A DNA stretch of 64,000 nt. Origin: Clostridium tetanomorphum. Lineage in GTDB: Bacteria; Bacillota; Clostridia; Clostridiales; Clostridiaceae. The DNA is taken from assembly GCF_017873215.1 (NCBI RefSeq), contig NZ_JAGGKA010000012.1, positions 1-64,000 on the forward strand, written 5' to 3'. Of the stretch, positions 61,375 through 64,000 are shown in pieces. How positions within the stretch are numbered: position 1 is the stretch's first letter; each line of letters opens with the position of its first letter. The position numbers and the translations under genes were made by a program. Under the pieces are notes generated by a model that saw nothing but the letters and a program-made list of their open reading frames with translations, did no database searches and had not been told where the DNA came from.

Positions 61375-63162
61375 ATGAATTTTATTACAAGTAAAATAAG
61401 CAGAAAAATATCATTATTTACAATTATAATAGTGTTATTTATATCCTTTCTTTTAGGGAGCATTAGTGTATATAGTGAAATTAAGATGAATAAGAAAATG
61501 TTGAATTCTTTAGAAGAAACAGTAAGAGAAGATTATAATGTTATGATTAAAAATCAGGTAGATAATGTTATAACATTATTAGATAGAATATATAAAAAAT
61601 ATGAAGCTAAAGAGATTACTTTAGAACAAGCTAAAAACTTAAGTATAGATTTAGTGCGTGATTTAAGATATGGTAGAGAAGGTTATTTTTGGATTGATAC
61701 TGTTCAAGGAGTAAATATTGTATTATTGGGCAGTGCAACAGAAGGCACTAATAGATATAACTTAAAAGATGTAAAAGGAAAATTAATTGTACAAGAAATT
61801 ATTTCCAATGGAATGAAAGAAGATGGAGGGTATACAGACTATTGGTTTCCTAAAAAAGGAGAAACAGAAGCTTTGCCAAAAAGATCTTATAGTAAATTGT
61901 TTAAACCTTTTAACTGGGTAATTGGTACTGGAAATTATGTAGATGATATTGATACTTTCATAGCTGAAAAGAAAGATATTCAAAATAAAGAATTAATTAA
62001 AAATAGAATTATTTTTATTGGAATGGTTATAGCATTTATTTTCTTAGCAATTATTTTAGCAGTATACTTTGGGAAAAAGATAACAAATCCAATTTTAGTA
62101 ATAACAAATTTAATTAATAAAACGGAAGCTTTAGATTTAGCATATGATAAGAATTTTGAGGAAATTCTTAATTATAAAGATGAAACAGCAACAATTGGTA
62201 AAGCAGTTATTAATCTAAGAGACAAATTAAGAGCCATGGTGGGGGAGATTCAAGAAAATTCTGGAGAGATATTAAATCAATCTGAAAGTTTAGTAGCTTC
62301 TACAAATGAAACAGTACAATCTATAGATGCTGTAAATATAGCGGTGGAAGAATTAGCTAAAGGTGCTACAGAACAAATGGTGGATGCACAAAATGGAGTG
62401 GATAAGATACAGAGATTAGCGAAAAAAATTGATAATTCAGTAAATAGTTCTAATTTATTAAAAAAACATTCATCTATCACTAAAAATACAAACGCTCAAG
62501 GTCTTGAAGTTATGGAGAATTTATTTAATAAATTTAAAGATAATAACATAGCAAACGCAGAAGTTGTGTCAAATATTAAGATTTTAGCTGAAAAATCTAA
62601 TTCAATTGGTAGCATAGTAAATGTAATTCAATCTATAGCAGAACAAACTAATCTTTTAGCATTAAATGCAGCTATTGAAGCAGCTAGAGCAGGTGAATCT
62701 GGTAAAGGTTTTGCAGTAGTTGCAGAGGAGGTTAGGAAATTAGCAGAACAAACAGCCAAATCTACTCAGGAAATTAGTAATGTTATTATAGAAATTCAAA
62801 AAGAAATTACAAATGCTAAGGAAAACATTGACAAAGGACAAGCAAGTAATGAAGAAGCAAATCTATCTTTAGAAGAAGCAAAAAAGGCATTTTTAAGTAT
62901 AGAAGAGGCTGTTGAAGAGATGCTTGAACAAACAGAAGTATTAGATACTAATATTAGAGAAGTAAATAAAAGTAAAGATGAGGTATTAACTTCAATACAA
63001 CAAATTTCATATATATCAGAGGAGTCTGCAGCTTCTACAGAAGAGGTTTCTGCATCTATGGAAGAACAGTCTGCAAGTATGGCAGAAATATTAGGGTCTA
63101 CAGAAAAACTTAAAAGTATTGTTGTAGCTTTAGATGAAATTATTAGAAAATTTAAATTGTAA
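61375..63162 (+). CDS. Methyl-accepting chemotaxis protein with Cache sensor
   Basis: This is a 595-residue transducer. TM1 is near residues 9-29. A single extracytoplasmic Cache domain (about 33-205) has [19 protein letters not shown] and [15 protein letters not shown], the sCache_2 pattern for small carboxylates or similar ligands. TM2 is near 210-230, then HAMP and a signalling domain with the canonical tip [20 protein letters not shown]. The ATG at 61375 is chosen because AGGGGG lies 7 nt upstream; an ATG at 61369 is too close. Confidence 0.9.
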   Translation: MNFITSKISRKISLFTIIIVLFISFLLGSISVYSEIKMNKKMLNSLEETVREDYNVMIKNQVDNVITLLDRIYKKYEAKEITLEQAKNLSIDLVRDLRYGREGYFWIDTVQGVNIVLLGSATEGTNRYNLKDVKGKLIVQEIISNGMKEDGGYTDYWFPKKGETEALPKRSYSKLFKPFNWVIGTGNYVDDIDTFIAEKKDIQNKELIKNRIIFIGMVIAFIFLAIILAVYFGKKITNPILVITNLINKTEALDLAYDKNFEEILNYKDETATIGKAVINLRDKLRAMVGEIQENSGEILNQSESLVASTNETVQSIDAVNIAVEELAKGATEQMVDAQNGVDKIQRLAKKIDNSVNSSNLLKKHSSITKNTNAQGLEVMENLFNKFKDNNIANAEVVSNIKILAEKSNSIGSIVNVIQSIAEQTNLLALNAAIEAARAGESGKGFAVVAEEVRKLAEQTAKSTQEISNVIIEIQKEITNAKENIDKGQASNEEANLSLEEAKKAFLSIEEAVEEMLEQTEVLDTNIREVNKSKDEVLTSIQQISYISEESAASTEEVSASMEEQSASMAEILGSTEKLKSIVVALDEIIRKFKL

Positions 63163-63282
63163 AGTTAATATAAGTTTAGCAATTATATAGAAATGGAAGC
63201 ATCAGCTCATGCATGTAGGAACTTGATATATATAAATATTTGTGCTAATATACTTTAGGTAATAATTTCATAGAATATTTTC

Positions 63283-63448
63283 AAAAAATAGGTTTAATGA
63301 GTTTATTAATTAAAAGGGAAGTTGGGTGAAAATCCCACGCGGTACCGCCGCTGTAAAAGAGGAGTTTTCTTCTATTATGCCACTATTTTTAAAATGGGAA
63401 GGCAGAAGAAAATTATGATACTTAAGCCAGAAGACCTGCCTATTTTTT
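63283..63448 (+). ncRNA. Cobalamin (B12) riboswitch aptamer
   Basis: P1 is formed by AAAAAATAGG (63283-63292) and CCTATTTTTT (63439-63448). GGGAAGTTGGGTGAAAATCC, the CGCGGTACCGCCGCTGTAA core and the B12 box AGCCAGAAGACCTGCC (63425-63440) match the family. It lies before a binding-protein gene of an iron/cobalamin-type ABC importer. Bound adenosylcobalamin would lower expression through the downstream terminator. Confidence 0.93.
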
Positions 63449-63511
63449 TGCACTGTAACTCTACGAGTAATAGGGAGGTGTTTATTGTATTTTATTTGTG
63501 TACATATTTAT

Positions 63512-63546
63512 AACTCTTTAGCTATTTGTAGTTAAGGAGTTTTTTA
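63512..63546 (+). terminator. Terminator of the cobalamin riboswitch
   Basis: AACTCTTTAGCTA (63512-63524) pairs with TAGTTAAGGAGTT (63529-63541) with G-U pairs, followed by TTTTT. It is the probable expression platform, so control is by transcription termination. Confidence 0.75.
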
Positions 63547-63579
63547 TTTAAAGAAAAATAAAGAAAGAGGAGTGTAAAT

Positions 63580-64000
63580 ATGAAAGGGAAAGCTATAAAA
63601 AAATTATATCAAAAGTTAATATTAGGAGCAGTTACTGTTTCAATGATAATGTCATTAAGTGCATGTTCTGCAAGTAATTCATCAAAAAATGCTAAAAGTA
63701 CAAATAAAAATAATGTGGAAACTTCAGTAAAGCAAGGAGACAAGCAATCTAATTATCCAGTAACAATAACAAACTATAATTTTGCTGGAGAAGAGATTAA
63801 GGTAACTTTTGATAAAATGCCAGAAAGAGTATTAACTACAAATCAAACTACTACTGAATTAATGCTAGATTTAGGTTTAGAGAAATATTTAGTTGGTACC
63901 TGCTATCTTGATAATCCAATATTAGATAGATTAGTAGATAAATATAAGAAAGTTCCTGTAACATCAGAAAAATATCCAACAAAGGAACAGGTGCTAGCTT
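63580..64000 (+). CDS. ABC transporter substrate-binding lipoprotein (cobalamin/iron-siderophore type), truncated by the window
   Basis: The first 140 residues are present; the gene runs off the right edge. It has a signal peptide with lipobox LSAC (Cys29), a low-complexity Ser/Asn/Lys linker, and the start of a BtuF/FhuD-type helical-backbone binding domain (PERVLTTNQTTTELMLDLGL, YKKVPVTSEKYPT). Control by a B12 riboswitch suggests cobalamin or a corrinoid as substrate; iron-siderophore uptake is the alternative. GAGGAG lies 8 nt before the ATG. Permease and ATPase genes probably follow outside the window. Confidence 0.85.
   Translation, partial: MKGKAIKKLYQKLILGAVTVSMIMSLSACSASNSSKNAKSTNKNNVETSVKQGDKQSNYPVTITNYNFAGEEIKVTFDKMPERVLTTNQTTTELMLDLGLEKYLVGTCYLDNPILDRLVDKYKKVPVTSEKYPTKEQVLA

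Noticed and set aside
63338-63352. GGTACCGCC, similar to the T-box motif GGTACCGCG
   Set aside because: It is part of the conserved core of the cobalamin riboswitch. No specifier stem or T-box terminator is present here.
63322-63513. 63-residue open frame on the plus strand
   Set aside because: It lies inside the cobalamin riboswitch aptamer and has no ribosome binding site, so its sequence is explained by RNA structure.

Overview
The window is a contiguous piece of a very AT-rich, low-GC Gram-positive chromosome. AGGAGG-type ribosome binding sites, TTG/GTG starts, T-box leaders, a cobalamin riboswitch, LytS/YesN signalling, AddB and lipobox-type binding proteins point to Clostridium sensu stricto, perhaps near the proteolytic C. 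botulinum/C. sporogenes group. The species assignment is inference. I saw no tRNA, rRNA, CRISPR array, prophage or intact insertion sequence.

Positions 1-7060 hold a galactose/methyl-galactoside-type ABC importer (mglB-mglA-mglC) with a structured leader, then two proteins of unknown function, a GNAT acetyltransferase and a DUF4177-like small protein. Two chemoreceptor genes lie at 7116-8855 (minus) and 61375-63162 (plus). Positions 9020-12661 encode a GT4 glycosyltransferase and a sugar nucleotidyltransferase fused to a mutase-like domain whose phosphoserine loop is degenerate.

Positions 12689-24532 form a D-xylose regulon. An anchored binding protein, a LytS-type kinase and a YesN-type regulator form a three-component sensor. 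They precede xylF-xylG-xylH (import), xylA (isomerase), xylB (kinase) and an epimerase-like protein. A hairpin that contains the ribosome binding site of a small membrane protein follows, then a Cas4-like nuclease fused to a DinG/XPD-type helicase.

Positions 27338-47534 mainly concern amino acids, peptides and the envelope. Two paralogous brnQ transporters each have a T-box with a CUC (Leu) specifier, and ilvA has a T-box with an AUC (Ile) specifier. All three leaders have perfect TTGACA-17-TATAAT promoters. Also here are ddl with a MocR-type regulator, an M20 amidohydrolase with an AbgT transporter, a TraX relic, a divergent DUF2680/lipoprotein pair around an 11-bp-phased repeat array, an ABC exporter, addB without addA next to it, and a PadR/membrane-protein pair.

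Positions 47886-54329 form a purine-catabolism cluster: an SsnA-like aminohydrolase, an NCS2 permease, a PreA-like ferredoxin-flavoprotein and a selenium-dependent-type xanthine dehydrogenase without a FAD domain. It is preceded by paired palindromes. Then come a secreted GH-like protein, a MarR-RND efflux system with a candidate operator at its promoter, and a cobalamin riboswitch upstream of a truncated ABC-transporter binding protein at the right edge.

The least explained signals are a repeated structured element at 6079-6178 and 36757-36877 whose stems differ by compensatory changes, the phased array at 37516-37580, and the paired palindromes at 47704-47739.
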